From Bacillota bacterium (GTDB lineage Bacteria > Bacillota > Clostridia > Oscillospirales > Ruminococcaceae), in assembly GCA_023457355.1 (NCBI GenBank), contig JAEWLW010000065.1:1-64000 (forward strand): a stretch of DNA of 64,000 nt, read 5' to 3'. Positions 1-8,515 of this stretch are shown here, one piece after another. Within the stretch, counting starts at the first letter, position 1. Each line of letters opens with the position of its first letter. Below the pieces are notes generated by a model. It worked only from the letters and a program-made list of their open reading frames with translations, was not told the DNA's origin and did not search any database. Position numbers and translations under genes: made by a program.

Positions 1-77
1 CTTTTATACTAAAGTAACCCTTTGTTATAATGGCAGCCCGCCCTACTATTATATAATTAATCAAAGGCGCTTTATCG

Positions 78-1277
78 TCACTCGTTCTTGTTAATCTCCA
101 ACGGCGCAATATAATCTTCCGTTTCAACCGGCATGCCCTTTGCGTTGAGCCGCTCGGTGATGCTGTCCTTAATCAGCGCGTAAATGACGCCGAATGTCGG
201 CACGCCGATGAACATACCCGGTATGCCAAACATGCCGCCAAAAAACAATATGGCAAACACGACCCAAAAAGCTGAAAGCCCGGTGGAATCGCCCAAGATC
301 ATCGGGCCTATAATATTGCCGTCAATTTGTTGAAGCACCAGTATAAAGATTAAAAAGATGAAGCCCTGCACAGGCGAAATAACCGCAATGAGAAAAAAAC
401 CGGGAACGGCCCCGACAAACGGCCCGAAGTAAGGCAGCACATTGGTGATGCCCACAATAAAACTGACCAGCACGGCGTTGGGCATCTGCATAATACTAAG
501 CCCAATAAAGCACAATATGCCAATAATAATAGAGTCGATAACCTTGCCGGTAATAAACCGCCCAAACATCATATGGGTGGTGCGGGTTACCGCAACAAGA
601 CGCCGCACGCTTTTTTTAGGCAGAAAGGCACACAGAATTTTTCGCAGCTGCGCAATAAAACGCTCTTTTGCAAAAAGAAGATAAATCGATACGACAACCG
701 CAAGAAACGTGGCAATCAGGCCCGAACCAAGCTGCCAGATCAGTCCGATGGCCTTCGGCGCCGATGTGGCCATCCAGTTGATCAGGTCCTGAATACTGTT
801 GCCCGCCATCTGGGTCAGCTGGTCAACATACTCCTGCGGGATAATATCCTGCGGAATTTTCTCAAGCAGTTCATTTGCAAAGGTCTCGGTGGCGCCGACG
901 TAATTCTGAAGCTGGCCATACATGGCGGCAACATTCGACGCAACCAACGGCAAAACAATCAAAACAAAGATAACCAGCACGGCAATGCTTAAGAGATAGG
1001 TCAGCAACAGCGTTAGCGCCCGCTGATACTTTTGCCTGAGCCTGCCATAAAGCTTCATCCGGCTTAGCTGCGTCTCTATCTCCACCATAATAGGGTTTAG
1101 CAGATAGGCGATGACAAAACCGTAAACCATTGGCAATATCGGGTGAAAAAGATTGCACACCATTGTCCAAACAGCCGGAAGATTGGCCAGCACCAAATAA
1201 TAGGGTATCGCAACCATCAGTACCAGCAAAGCATAAACGGCAATCGCCATCAGCTTTTTGTCCCATTCAATTTTCAT
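78..1277 (-). CDS. AI-2E family transporter (permease)
   Basis: A 399-residue polytopic membrane protein of the AI-2E/PerM-like exporter family (Pfam AI-2E_transport). The first hydrophobic segment spans about residues 10-33, further segments lie at about 40-60 and 90-115, and a cluster fills residues 190-370. The stretch near residues 280-300 (NVLPYFGPFVGAVPG) is the family's hallmark. Members export autoinducer-2 or act as Na+/H+ antiporters, so the substrate cannot be told from sequence. The ATG at 1277 follows a purine-rich site (gaggcgggg) at good spacing. It lies 46 bases downstream of the ABC-F gene on the same strand and may be co-transcribed. Length is normal and the frame is intact. 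Confidence 0.88.
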   Translation of the reverse strand: MKIEWDKKLMAIAVYALLVLMVAIPYYLVLANLPAVWTMVCNLFHPILPMVYGFVIAYLLNPIMVEIETQLSRMKLYGRLRQKYQRALTLLLTYLLSIAVLVIFVLIVLPLVASNVAAMYGQLQNYVGATETFANELLEKIPQDIIPQEYVDQLTQMAGNSIQDLINWMATSAPKAIGLIWQLGSGLIATFLAVVVSIYLLFAKERFIAQLRKILCAFLPKKSVRRLVAVTRTTHMMFGRFITGKVIDSIIIGILCFIGLSIMQMPNAVLVSFIVGITNVLPYFGPFVGAVPGFFLIAVISPVQGFIFLIFILVLQQIDGNIIGPMILGDSTGLSAFWVVFAILFFGGMFGIPGMFIGVPTFGVIYALIKDSITERLNAKGMPVETEDYIAPLEINKNE

Positions 1278-1323
1278 GTCGTCCCCGCCTCTTTTCTATC
1301 TCTGTCATATCATAGGGTTGCCC

Positions 1324-3237
1324 TTAAATCAGCTGGTCCCATTCGGTATAAAAGCTGTTAAGCTGCGTTTCAAGCTCGGCTATGCGCTGTATCAGCTGCG
1401 TCAGTTTCTCGTAGTCGTTGCCGGCCCCCGGATCGGAAAGCATCTGCTGCGTCTCCTGAAGAGCCGCCTCGGTCAAGGCAATATCCTGCTCCAGCCGTTC
1501 CAAGCGCTTTTTTGCCGCAACCTCGGCGCTGCGCTGCGCCTTGGAGCGATAAAATGCCTTCTGGGCGCTGCTTTCAGCTCTGGGCGTCTCGAGGGCTTCG
1601 GCCTTTTCCGATGGCGCGTCGGCTGCCAGCTGCGCCTGCATTTCTTCAAATCCACCGTCATAGCTTTGCAGGGCGCTGTCAGCCATGCGCAGAATGCGGG
1701 TGGGCAGGTGGGAGAGCAGATAACGGTCATGCGAAACTACGATCACGGTTCCCTCAAATTTTATCAGCGCCGATTCCAACGCCTCCTTGGCCGGGATATC
1801 CAGGTGGTTGGTCGGCTCGTCCATCACCAGCACATTGCCATGTTCAAGCATCACAACCGCCAGTTTAATACGCGCCCGCTCACCGCCGGAGAGGACGCCA
1901 ATCGTTTTAAACGCTTCCTCGCCCTCCAAATGCAGCCCGCCCAACAGTGTGCGCAGCGTGTGCTCGTTGGAGAGCGGAAAGCGGTCCCACAGCTCCATCA
2001 GGGCGGTTTTATCCGGGTGCAGGTCGGCGGAATCCTGCTCAAAGCAGGACAGGCTGACATTGCGCCCCCACTCGATATCACCGCAGGCCGCGGGCAGCTT
2101 TCCGATAAGCGTTTTTAGAAGCGTCGATTTCCCCGCGCCGTTTTCACCAATGATGGCCACCCGCTCGCCGCGTTTAATTTGTATATTGGTTTTGTTAAGC
2201 AGTGTTCTAGGCTGCATCCCTTCCCCCACCGCAACAGTGAGCCCCCGGGCAATAAGCACGTCCGATACCGGCCTGCTTTTCGGCTCAAAGCGTATCAGCG
2301 GCGGCTTCTTGGGCACATAGGGCCTTTGCACCTCGCCAAGATGCTCTATCATCTTCAGGCGGCTTTTGGCGCTTGCTGCCGTTGAGGCGCGCGCCATATT
2401 GCGGTCGGCATAGTCCTGCAGGCGCGCCACCTCCTGAATATGGCGCTCATATTCCTTTTCCATCCGCTCCAGCCGCTCAGCGCGCAAGGTCAGATAGCGG
2501 CTGTAGGACGCAGGATATGAAATCAGGCTCAGATTCTCTATTTCCCATGTCACATGGGTGACACGGTCAAGAAAATAGCGGTCATGGCTCACCGTGAGAA
2601 TGGCTCCGCGGTAGGCGGAAAGATATTCCTCAAGCCAGGCCAGCATTTTAAAATCCAAATGGTTGGTCGCCTCGTCCAAAATCAACAAACGCGGCGCCTC
2701 TACCAGAAGCTTGGCAAGCATCAACCGGGTTCGTTCTCCGCCGGACATGCTGGCTACCGGTGTGGCGCGATCAAACCCGCCGAAGCCCATGCCGTTTAAA
2801 ACCGTGCCGATTTTAACCGCAGCCTGATAGCCGTCCAGGCTGGAAAATTCCGCTTCCAGGCGCTGGTATTCCTGCTCCAGTTCGGCATAACGCGCCGTAT
2901 CATGCTGCTGGTGGGACATTTGCTCGCCTGTGGCCAGCATGGCCTGCTCCACCGAATACACGTCCTGTAGCGCGCGTTTCATTTCACTTTCTATTGTGCC
3001 ATCGGCCAAAAGACCGCCGTTTTGGCGCAGATAGCCGACATTTAATGTTGCGGCCCGGGCAACATCCCCTTCATCGGGTTCCTCCAGGCCGGCTATGATG
3101 TTCAGCAGTGTCGTCTTCCCTGCACCGTTAGGCCCAATCAATGCAATTCTGTCCTGCTCGTTGACGGCAGCATTGATATGTTCGAATATACGCTCTGCGC
3201 CAAAGCTTTTTCCAATGTCATTAAGTGTCAGCAGCAT
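1324..3237 (-). CDS. ABC-F family ATPase (YdiF/Uup-like)
   Basis: A 637-residue protein with two ABC ATPase domains and no membrane segment, the ABC-F arrangement. Walker A motifs are GPNGAGKT (about residues 35-42) and GENGAGKS (mid-protein). Signature motifs are MSGGER and LSGGER, followed by ILDEATNHLD and VMDEPTNHLD. A charged coiled-coil tail of about 80 residues follows the second domain, as in YdiF/Uup. ABC-F proteins bind the ribosomal E site and act in translation or antibiotic protection. This one resembles housekeeping types, but that subtype call is inference. The start at 3237 has an aaaggga site. It is divergent from the AEC transporter, with about 190 bases between them. Confidence 0.93.
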   Translation of the reverse strand: MLLTLNDIGKSFGAERIFEHINAAVNEQDRIALIGPNGAGKTTLLNIIAGLEEPDEGDVARAATLNVGYLRQNGGLLADGTIESEMKRALQDVYSVEQAMLATGEQMSHQQHDTARYAELEQEYQRLEAEFSSLDGYQAAVKIGTVLNGMGFGGFDRATPVASMSGGERTRLMLAKLLVEAPRLLILDEATNHLDFKMLAWLEEYLSAYRGAILTVSHDRYFLDRVTHVTWEIENLSLISYPASYSRYLTLRAERLERMEKEYERHIQEVARLQDYADRNMARASTAASAKSRLKMIEHLGEVQRPYVPKKPPLIRFEPKSRPVSDVLIARGLTVAVGEGMQPRTLLNKTNIQIKRGERVAIIGENGAGKSTLLKTLIGKLPAACGDIEWGRNVSLSCFEQDSADLHPDKTALMELWDRFPLSNEHTLRTLLGGLHLEGEEAFKTIGVLSGGERARIKLAVVMLEHGNVLVMDEPTNHLDIPAKEALESALIKFEGTVIVVSHDRYLLSHLPTRILRMADSALQSYDGGFEEMQAQLAADAPSEKAEALETPRAESSAQKAFYRSKAQRSAEVAAKKRLERLEQDIALTEAALQETQQMLSDPGAGNDYEKLTQLIQRIAELETQLNSFYTEWDQLI

Positions 3238-3362
3238 CCGTGTTCCCTTTCGTGCATACGGCCGGAACTTTTAAAAAAGCCGCCAGCCTTCATGTGTTTA
3301 TCATAACACAGCGCATTCAAAAAAGGAATGCTTTTGTCTTTGCAACTCCGTTTTGCACTACC

Positions 3363-3394
3363 ATTATGGACTTAATAGTGCTATTATAGACTAA
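3363..3394 (+). promoter_or_regulatory. Direct repeat upstream of the AEC transporter, possible operator
   Basis: ATTATGGACTTA at 3363-3374 recurs as ATTATAGACTAA at 3383-3394. The 20-base period is close to two helical turns, and the pair sits about 30-60 bases before the TTG start of the AEC gene. Binding by a regulator is inference. Confidence 0.3.
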
Positions 3395-3425
3395 GTCCGC
3401 GCAAAACGTTTCGGAGGTATATCAT

Positions 3426-4373
3426 TTGGGAAACTTTATTTTTGTTCTTAATGCCGTTGTGCCGGGTTTTTTACTCATCGCTTCCGGCTATTTAATACGC
3501 CAGGTGGGATGGCTTGACGATATCGGCACCAAACAGGTCAACAGGCTGTGCTTTCACCTGTTGTTGCCCTTGCTGATGTTTAAAACCGTTTACACGTCGG
3601 ATCTTTCGACGGCCTTTGACCCGGTATTGCTGTCGCTTTGCGTCCTGTGTCTGCTGGGTATGATTGGCGCAATGCTGCTTATCGCCCCCCGATTAACCGA
3701 TTCACGCGGCCGCATCGGCGTCATGGTGCAGGCCAGCTTCCGTTCCAACGCCGTCATGCTCGGCCTTCCGTTTGTCATCAGCCTGAGCGGTGAATCGGCC
3801 GCCGGTATCATGGGCGTATTAGTCGCCTTCACCGTCCCGCTTTATAATCTGCTTGCTGTTATCATATTTACAATTTACACCGATATCCCAGACCAGAAGC
3901 TCAGCCTAAGATCTGTGACCGTCAATGTCTTTAGCAACCCGTTAATTATAGCGGGTATCGCCGGCTTTGTGCTATCAGGGCTTCATATTCCATTGCCGCT
4001 TATGATACGGCGCCCGCTGTTTGACCTGGGGACAGCCGGCTCCATCGTTGCCATGTTGGGCGTTGGCGCCCAGCTTGATTTTAAAAATGCACTGCGTAAT
4101 GTGAAGCTGACACTGGTATGCGCCTGCGCTAAGCTCCTGGTCCTACCGGTGGCAGGGACGCTCATCGGCGTTGCGATCGGTATGCGTGGGCCCGCCCTTT
4201 GCTCGTTATTTCTCGTCCTTGGAACGCCCAACGCCACCGGGTGCCCGGTTATGGCCGATGTCATGGGGGCAGACGGTGCGCTGGCAGCCGAAATAGTGGT
4301 GTTCACCACGGGCGCTTCGGTCGTTACGGTGTTTTTAGGTTCCTTAATACTTACAAGTATGGGACTCATTTGA
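3426..4373 (+). CDS. AEC (auxin efflux carrier-like) family transporter
   Basis: A 315-residue integral membrane protein of the AEC family (Pfam Mem_trans), which exports or exchanges organic and amino acids such as malate. About ten hydrophobic segments form two five-helix halves. The first half has a polar break around SFRSNAVMLGLPF (near residue 105) and the second around LGTPNATGCPVM (near residue 265), typical of the crossed-helix core. The start is TTG at 3426, chosen because a GGAGG site at 3413-3417 sits eight bases upstream. It ends 13 bases before rlmD on the same strand, so the two are probably co-transcribed. Substrate unknown. Confidence 0.87.
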   Translation: MGNFIFVLNAVVPGFLLIASGYLIRQVGWLDDIGTKQVNRLCFHLLLPLLMFKTVYTSDLSTAFDPVLLSLCVLCLLGMIGAMLLIAPRLTDSRGRIGVMVQASFRSNAVMLGLPFVISLSGESAAGIMGVLVAFTVPLYNLLAVIIFTIYTDIPDQKLSLRSVTVNVFSNPLIIAGIAGFVLSGLHIPLPLMIRRPLFDLGTAGSIVAMLGVGAQLDFKNALRNVKLTLVCACAKLLVLPVAGTLIGVAIGMRGPALCSLFLVLGTPNATGCPVMADVMGADGALAAEIVVFTTGASVVTVFLGSLILTSMGLI

Positions 4374-4386
4374 TTCGGAGGCATTT

Positions 4387-5748
4387 ATGCTGAAAAAGAA
4401 CACAATTATTCCGCTGGAGATCACCGGCATCACAAACGAGGGCAACGGCGTGGGACGAGCCGACGGCATGGCCGTGTTCGTTCCTTTCACCGCGGTGGGA
4501 GACACCTTGAAGGTGCGGATAGTCAAGGTGCTTTCGCATTATGCCTTTGGTATTATTGAAGAGGTGGTTTCGCCATCCGTGTGCCGCCTGGATGACGACT
4601 GCCCAATCTACCGCCGTTGCGGCAGTTGCAGCCTCCGGCATATCTCCTATGAACAGGAACTGTTGATTAAAAACAATTGGGTGCAAGAAAACATGCGCCG
4701 CATCGGCAAGCTTGAAGTGACACTGCCCCCGGCGGTTCCTTCGCCGCAGCCCAACCGCTACCGCAACAAAGCCATCTTCCCCGTGCATCTGCAAAACGGA
4801 AAGCCGGTTGTCGGCTTTTTTGCAAAACGCTCACACAGGGTGGAGCCGGCTGAAGACTGCTTGCTGCACCCAGCTTTTTTCGGTGAGATTGCCGCTGCCT
4901 TCTGTGGTTGGCTGGCTGCGTTTAACGTCAGCATTTATGAAGAAGCCACACACAGCGGATTGGTGCGCTCGCTTTACATCCGCCATGCCGAGGCAACCGG
5001 CGAAGTAATGGTCACCATTATTGTCAACGGCAGCGCCTTACCCCAACCGCAAGCGCTTGTTCAAGCGCTGCGCGATGCCTGCCCCGCCGTCAGCGCCCTC
5101 GTCCTGAACATCAATCGCGATAAAACCAACGTACTGCTGGGCCTGGAATGTCATACGCTTTGGGGTCAAAGCACCATCACCGACCAGCTTTGCGGCCTTT
5201 CTTTTTCACTTTCGCCGCTGTCCTTTTACCAGGTGAACCGCCGCGGAGCCGAACGGCTGTACAAAATAGCGGGCGAATTCGCGGCACTCTCGGGCGACGA
5301 TGTGCTGCTGGACCTTTACTGTGGCGCGGGCACCATCGGCCTTTCAATGGCGCATCAGGTGCGCGCGCTCATCGGGGTGGAAATTATTCCAGCCGCGATT
5401 GAAAATGCGCGGCAAAACGCGGCGCAAAACGGCATCACCAACGCACGTTTTATTTGTGCGGATGCCACCGAGGCCGCCACACAGCTTGAAGCTGAAGGCA
5501 TGGCCCCCGATGTTGTCATCCTTGACCCGCCCCGCAAGGGTTGCACACCGGGATTGATAAAAACCATCGTGCAGATGGCCCCCGCCCGTATTGTTATGGT
5601 TTCCTGCAACAGCTCCACCGCAGCCCGGGATATTGCCTTGATTAATGAACTGGGCTATGCGCCACAAAAAATTCAGGCTGTGGATATGTTCCCGAGAACG
5701 GCGCATGTGGAGTGCGTTGTCAAATTATGTAGGTCAAAAGATTGTTAA
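4387..5748 (+). CDS. rlmD: 23S rRNA (uracil-5-)-methyltransferase, RlmD/TrmA family
   Basis: A 453-residue SAM-dependent RNA m5U methyltransferase. An N-terminal TRAM domain covers about residues 5-65. Cysteines 66, 72, 78 and 81, plus one near 158, are placed as in the [4Fe-4S] site of RlmD-type enzymes. The SAM loop DLYCGAGTIGLSMA lies near residue 310, ILDPPRKG follows, and the catalytic Cys is in VSCNSS near residue 405. Exact target uridine (747 or 1939) cannot be assigned. The C-terminus is odd: after HVECVV the protein ends KLCRSKDC, whereas a more family-like ending (HVECVVLLQRKD) is left as a fragment at 6369. GC-rich, unlike the AT-rich gene that follows. Confidence 0.92.
   Translation: MLKKNTIIPLEITGITNEGNGVGRADGMAVFVPFTAVGDTLKVRIVKVLSHYAFGIIEEVVSPSVCRLDDDCPIYRRCGSCSLRHISYEQELLIKNNWVQENMRRIGKLEVTLPPAVPSPQPNRYRNKAIFPVHLQNGKPVVGFFAKRSHRVEPAEDCLLHPAFFGEIAAAFCGWLAAFNVSIYEEATHSGLVRSLYIRHAEATGEVMVTIIVNGSALPQPQALVQALRDACPAVSALVLNINRDKTNVLLGLECHTLWGQSTITDQLCGLSFSLSPLSFYQVNRRGAERLYKIAGEFAALSGDDVLLDLYCGAGTIGLSMAHQVRALIGVEIIPAAIENARQNAAQNGITNARFICADATEAATQLEAEGMAPDVVILDPPRKGCTPGLIKTIVQMAPARIVMVSCNSSTAARDIALINELGYAPQKIQAVDMFPRTAHVECVVKLCRSKDC
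5704..5717 (+). repeat. 14-base direct repeat, left copy (rlmD 3' end)
   Basis: CATGTGGAGTGCGT in the last codons of rlmD recurs identically at 6369-6382 in the same coding frame. The two copies bracket an AT-rich segment carrying the GFA-family gene, which suggests an insertion or a recombination junction. Confidence 0.7.
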
Positions 5749-5831
5749 GCTTGTATTTCATGTAAGTAAATATTTTAATATTAGCTAACATACCTATTCA
5801 AAAATTGGATTATTCAAAAGGAGATTGGATT

Positions 5832-6236
5832 ATGAAATATAGAGGATCATGTCTTTGTGGTGAAGTCACTTTTGAGATTGAAGGAGAATTTGAAAATTTC
5901 TTTCTTTGTCATTGTGAGCGATGTCGTAAGGATACAGGGTCAGCCCATGCGTCCAATCTGTTTTCTTCTACAGCCAAGTTAAAATGGCTGTCTGGCGAAG
6001 ATAAAACTAAAATCTTTGATTACCATTCAGAAGGTCACGTAAAAAGCTTTTGCTCCAATTGCGGATCGGCGCTTCCAAATATTCAGATTGATGGAAAGCT
6101 GCTTGTTGTCCCCGCAGGATGTATTGACAGTGACATACACATGAAACCGCAAGGGCACATCTATTGCGCGAATAAAGCAAGTTGGGATAATAACTTAGAG
6201 ATTTTGCCAAAATTTGATGAACTTCCTAATACGTGA
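5832..6236 (+). CDS. GFA/CENP-V family zinc protein
   Basis: A 134-residue protein of the GFA family (glutathione-dependent formaldehyde-activating enzyme-like, Mss4-like fold). Zinc-binding cysteines are clear: SCLCG at residues 6-10, CHCERC at 26-31 and CSNCG near residue 77. The fold is secure. The formaldehyde activity is known for few members and should not be assumed. I chose the ATG at 5832 over the in-frame TTG at 5805 because an AAAAGGAG site lies just before it. The gene is markedly AT-richer than rlmD and is bracketed by a 14-base direct repeat of the rlmD end, which points to horizontal insertion. Confidence 0.88.
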   Translation: MKYRGSCLCGEVTFEIEGEFENFFLCHCERCRKDTGSAHASNLFSSTAKLKWLSGEDKTKIFDYHSEGHVKSFCSNCGSALPNIQIDGKLLVVPAGCIDSDIHMKPQGHIYCANKASWDNNLEILPKFDELPNT

Positions 6237-6368
6237 AGAATGCCAGATTTAATAAGTTCTTTAGGCATTGTGGAATGCAATCGCTAAATAATTAAAGACC
6301 ATAATATAATACCATCTGACTCCAAGGTATAATCAGGTTCAAAGGGCATTGTTTTTGTCTGCTCAAGG

Positions 6369-6434
6369 CATGTGGAGTGCGTCGTGTTGCTACAGCGAAA
6401 AGATCGCGACACCGCCAGTGGAACGGCTCCCTAA
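6369..6434 (+). pseudogene. Detached 3' end of an rlmD-type gene
   Basis: From the second CATGTGGAGTGCGT, the + strand reads HVECVVLLQRKDRDTASGTA then Pro and TAA, 21 codons in all. This matches the usual RlmD/TrmA tail better than the actual end of the upstream rlmD. It has no start or Shine-Dalgarno site. The simplest reading is that it is the old 3' end of rlmD (or of a paralogue), cut off by insertion of about 665 bases. Confidence 0.65.
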
Positions 6435-6507
6435 AGGAAGAAGCAGAGAACTTGAGGAATTAGCGCCCATTTAGAGGACGTTTAAATGCCGTAATGGAGA
6501 ATGAAAA

Positions 6508-7089
6508 ATGCAGACTTTTCAGTATATTGCAAGTATCGCTTTTTTCTTGCTGCTTGCCCTAACGGTTCTCGCCCGGGCTGCGCTGCTGCGGCGCAAGGGA
6601 ATTCGTGCTATTGTGTTCGGCGCTACGGATAAGACAGACTTCCTGCTTGTGCCGTTTGTACTGGCGATCATATACGCTATTCTCGCAAACGGCTTTCAAT
6701 TCCCCCTGTGGGAACCGCTCGTCCGTCCGTTCTGGAAAACCGTTATTCCGGGATGGGTGGGTTTGGGCCTCTCTGCGGCAGCGATCATGGGCTTGATACG
6801 CACCCTTATTTCATTTGGCGATTCCTTCCGGGTCGGCATTGACGAAGAAAAAGCCGATAGACTTGTCACAACCGGAATGTTTGGCCTCAGTCGAAATCCA
6901 ATCTACGTCTGCTTCGATTCATTCTTTATCGGTTTGTTTCTGGTTCATAAAAACATCGTTATGCTGTTGGCGGCTATCGCATTTGCCCTGTTGATACACA
7001 GGCAAATATTGCGTGAAGAAAAGTTTCTGCGTTCGCATTACGGTGCGGAATATGAGGAATACTGCCGGAATGTGCGACGATATTTGTAG
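6508..7089 (+). CDS. Isoprenylcysteine carboxyl methyltransferase-like membrane protein
   Basis: A 193-residue membrane protein of the ICMT/PEMT-like superfamily. Hydrophobic segments lie at about residues 5-25, 45-65, 75-95 and a hairpin at 130-160. The conserved C-terminal part includes GLSRNPIYVCF (about residue 127) and EEKFLRSHYGAEYEEYCRNV near the end, the SAM-binding region of this family. Bacterial members are mostly uncharacterised, so the methyl acceptor is unknown. The ATG at 6508 follows a GGAGAATG site. It stands alone between the rlmD fragment and the DNA glycosylase. Confidence 0.82.
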   Translation: MQTFQYIASIAFFLLLALTVLARAALLRRKGIRAIVFGATDKTDFLLVPFVLAIIYAILANGFQFPLWEPLVRPFWKTVIPGWVGLGLSAAAIMGLIRTLISFGDSFRVGIDEEKADRLVTTGMFGLSRNPIYVCFDSFFIGLFLVHKNIVMLLAAIAFALLIHRQILREEKFLRSHYGAEYEEYCRNVRRYL

Positions 7090-7232
7090 GGGCTCGTTAT
7101 TGCAACGAGGTGGGTCCACCAGGGGGCGGCCCGGCCATCAGAATTACAGCGACAGTGCGTAGTGGGAGTGTGTCGGGGTAATCTATATTTTACGGGACTT
7201 GTCACGATTAAAATTCAGAAAGGAGGGCCGCA

Positions 7233-7844
7233 ATGAAAAAACTGAACAGGGAATTTTATAGCCGGGATTCAATCGCAGTTGCCAAGGAACTTCTGGGGAA
7301 GGTACTGGTGCACGAAATAGGCGGGCAAAGAATTTCCGCCAAGATTGTCGAGACAGAAGCATATATGGGCTTTGAAGATAAGGCGGCGCATTCCTACGGC
7401 GGCAAAAGGACGCCCAGAGTGGAGGTCATGTATGGGGACGCCGGGTTTTCTTATATATTCCTGATCTATGGCATGTACTGCTGTTTTAATATCGTAACCA
7501 GTGAGAAAAATTGCCCCCAAGCGGTTTTAATAAGGGCCGCCGAACCGCTGGAAGGAATTGAATGGATGGCGCAAGGGCGATTCAAAAGGCCATACGGGCA
7601 GTTAACCAAAAGTCAACGCCGCGGCCTCACGAACGGACCTGGAAAATTGTGTCGTGCGTTATCATTGGACAGGAACCTCAATGGTATGGATGTGTGTGGC
7701 AACGAAGTGTATGTTGAAGAAGGCGAAAGCAAAGGTTTAAGTATCGTAACAACAAAACGTGTGGGCGTCGACTATGCTGAAGAGGCAAAAGACTTTCCCT
7801 GGAGATTTTATATAGAAGGCAATGAATATGTGTCTATCAGGTAA
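7233..7844 (+). CDS. DNA-3-methyladenine glycosylase (AAG/MPG family)
   Basis: A 203-residue base-excision repair glycosylase of the AAG/MPG type, which removes alkylated purines from DNA. Family motifs are present in order: ETEAYMGFEDKAAHSYGG (about residues 41-58, holding the catalytic Glu), a short MYGDAGFSYIFLIYGMYCC (about 70-88) and LTNGPGKLCRAL near residue 133. Length is normal for bacterial members. The ATG at 7233 sits seven bases after AAGGAGGG. No partner gene is obvious. Confidence 0.94.
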   Translation: MKKLNREFYSRDSIAVAKELLGKVLVHEIGGQRISAKIVETEAYMGFEDKAAHSYGGKRTPRVEVMYGDAGFSYIFLIYGMYCCFNIVTSEKNCPQAVLIRAAEPLEGIEWMAQGRFKRPYGQLTKSQRRGLTNGPGKLCRALSLDRNLNGMDVCGNEVYVEEGESKGLSIVTTKRVGVDYAEEAKDFPWRFYIEGNEYVSIR

Positions 7845-7999
7845 CCCGGCCTGTTTTTAAAGCAGAAGCTGTGGGATGCTTAAGATGATACACTTGATTG
7901 ATCATGCTTCGGCCCAACGAAAGGGTTTTCCGCAAGGCATCTGCCTTTAGGCGGATGTCTGTGCAACAAGGAAATGAGTTATCAAAGAGGGGGTAACTT

Positions 8000-8254
8000 A
8001 TGGAGTTTCTGATGGCATTGTTTATTTTTCCATCGCTATCATTTCTCTTCGGGGTAATTGGTCAACTATTAATAAAGAAAGTATATATCGTTGTTGGAAT
8101 AACTTTTTTAGGATGGCTTATTGCTACTTTTACAATATTTAATGAAAGTTTCCTTATATGGGTATTTATTTATTCAATATTGTCTTTAACAGGTTCAGTA
8201 ATAGTTTGTTTTTTCCAAAAGTCTAAAAATAAGTACGACGCCTTCTTCTTATAA
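8000..8254 (+). CDS. Small AT-rich membrane protein, unknown
   Basis: An 84-residue protein with three predicted membrane segments (about residues 2-20, 26-46 and 52-73) and a Lys/Asn-rich tail. I do not recognise the family. GAGGGGG just before the ATG supports translation. It is much more AT-rich than its neighbours, suggesting recent acquisition. The promoter of the next gene lies just after its stop. Confidence 0.6.
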   Translation: MEFLMALFIFPSLSFLFGVIGQLLIKKVYIVVGITFLGWLIATFTIFNESFLIWVFIYSILSLTGSVIVCFFQKSKNKYDAFFL

Positions 8255-8274
8255 GATGTTTCTGTTTAGCCGTC

Positions 8275-8303
8275 TTGCGACCGCGACAGCACCCTGTTAT
8301 AAT
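8275..8303 (+). promoter_or_regulatory. Sigma-A promoter of the MFS attenuator leader
   Basis: TTGCGA at 8275-8280 and a perfect TATAAT at 8298-8303 are separated by exactly 17 bases. Transcription would start near 8310, just before the leader ORF. Confidence 0.8.
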
Positions 8304-8324
8304 ATATATAAAGTGAGGGATACT

Positions 8325-8345
8325 ATGTTTTACATTTTCTTGTAA
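8325..8345 (+). CDS. Six-residue leader peptide MFYIFL
   Basis: A short ORF, MFYIFL then TAA, preceded by GTGAGGG six bases before the ATG. It lies between a near-consensus promoter and a set of competing hairpins ahead of an MFS pump. Such short leaders upstream of macrolide, lincosamide and tetracycline resistance genes let a drug-stalled ribosome choose the downstream fold. That role here is inference from layout; nothing shows which drug or residue causes stalling. Confidence 0.6.
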   Translation: MFYIFL

Positions 8346-8350
8346 AATCT

Positions 8351-8489
8351 GTTTTTAAGTGTTGCCCTGATGCTAGGGCATGGTTTGTTGTGCTTAAAAA
8401 CGATTTTGCAGGGATGCGTCACGGTGTGATTTCCTTGTAAAATAATGTTTTTGTGCACGGGCAACGTATTTGATACGTTGTTCGTTTTT
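8351..8489 (+). promoter_or_regulatory. Transcription attenuator with competing hairpins
   Basis: Three elements are visible. GTTTTTAAG (8351-8359) pairs perfectly with CTTAAAAAC (8393-8401), enclosing GCCCT/AGGGC (8364-8368 with 8375-8379). A 13-base stem with a three-base loop (8457-8469 with 8473-8485, three G-U pairs counted as paired) runs into a T-run at 8485-8489, an intrinsic terminator. GTTGCCC (8361-8367) is exactly complementary to GGGCAAC (8459-8465) in the terminator's left arm, so the early segment can act as an antiterminator. Together with the leader ORF this is a complete ribosome-dependent attenuator layout. Confidence 0.72.
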
Positions 8490-8515
8490 CATTATTTATA
8501 GAAGGAGATTCCATT

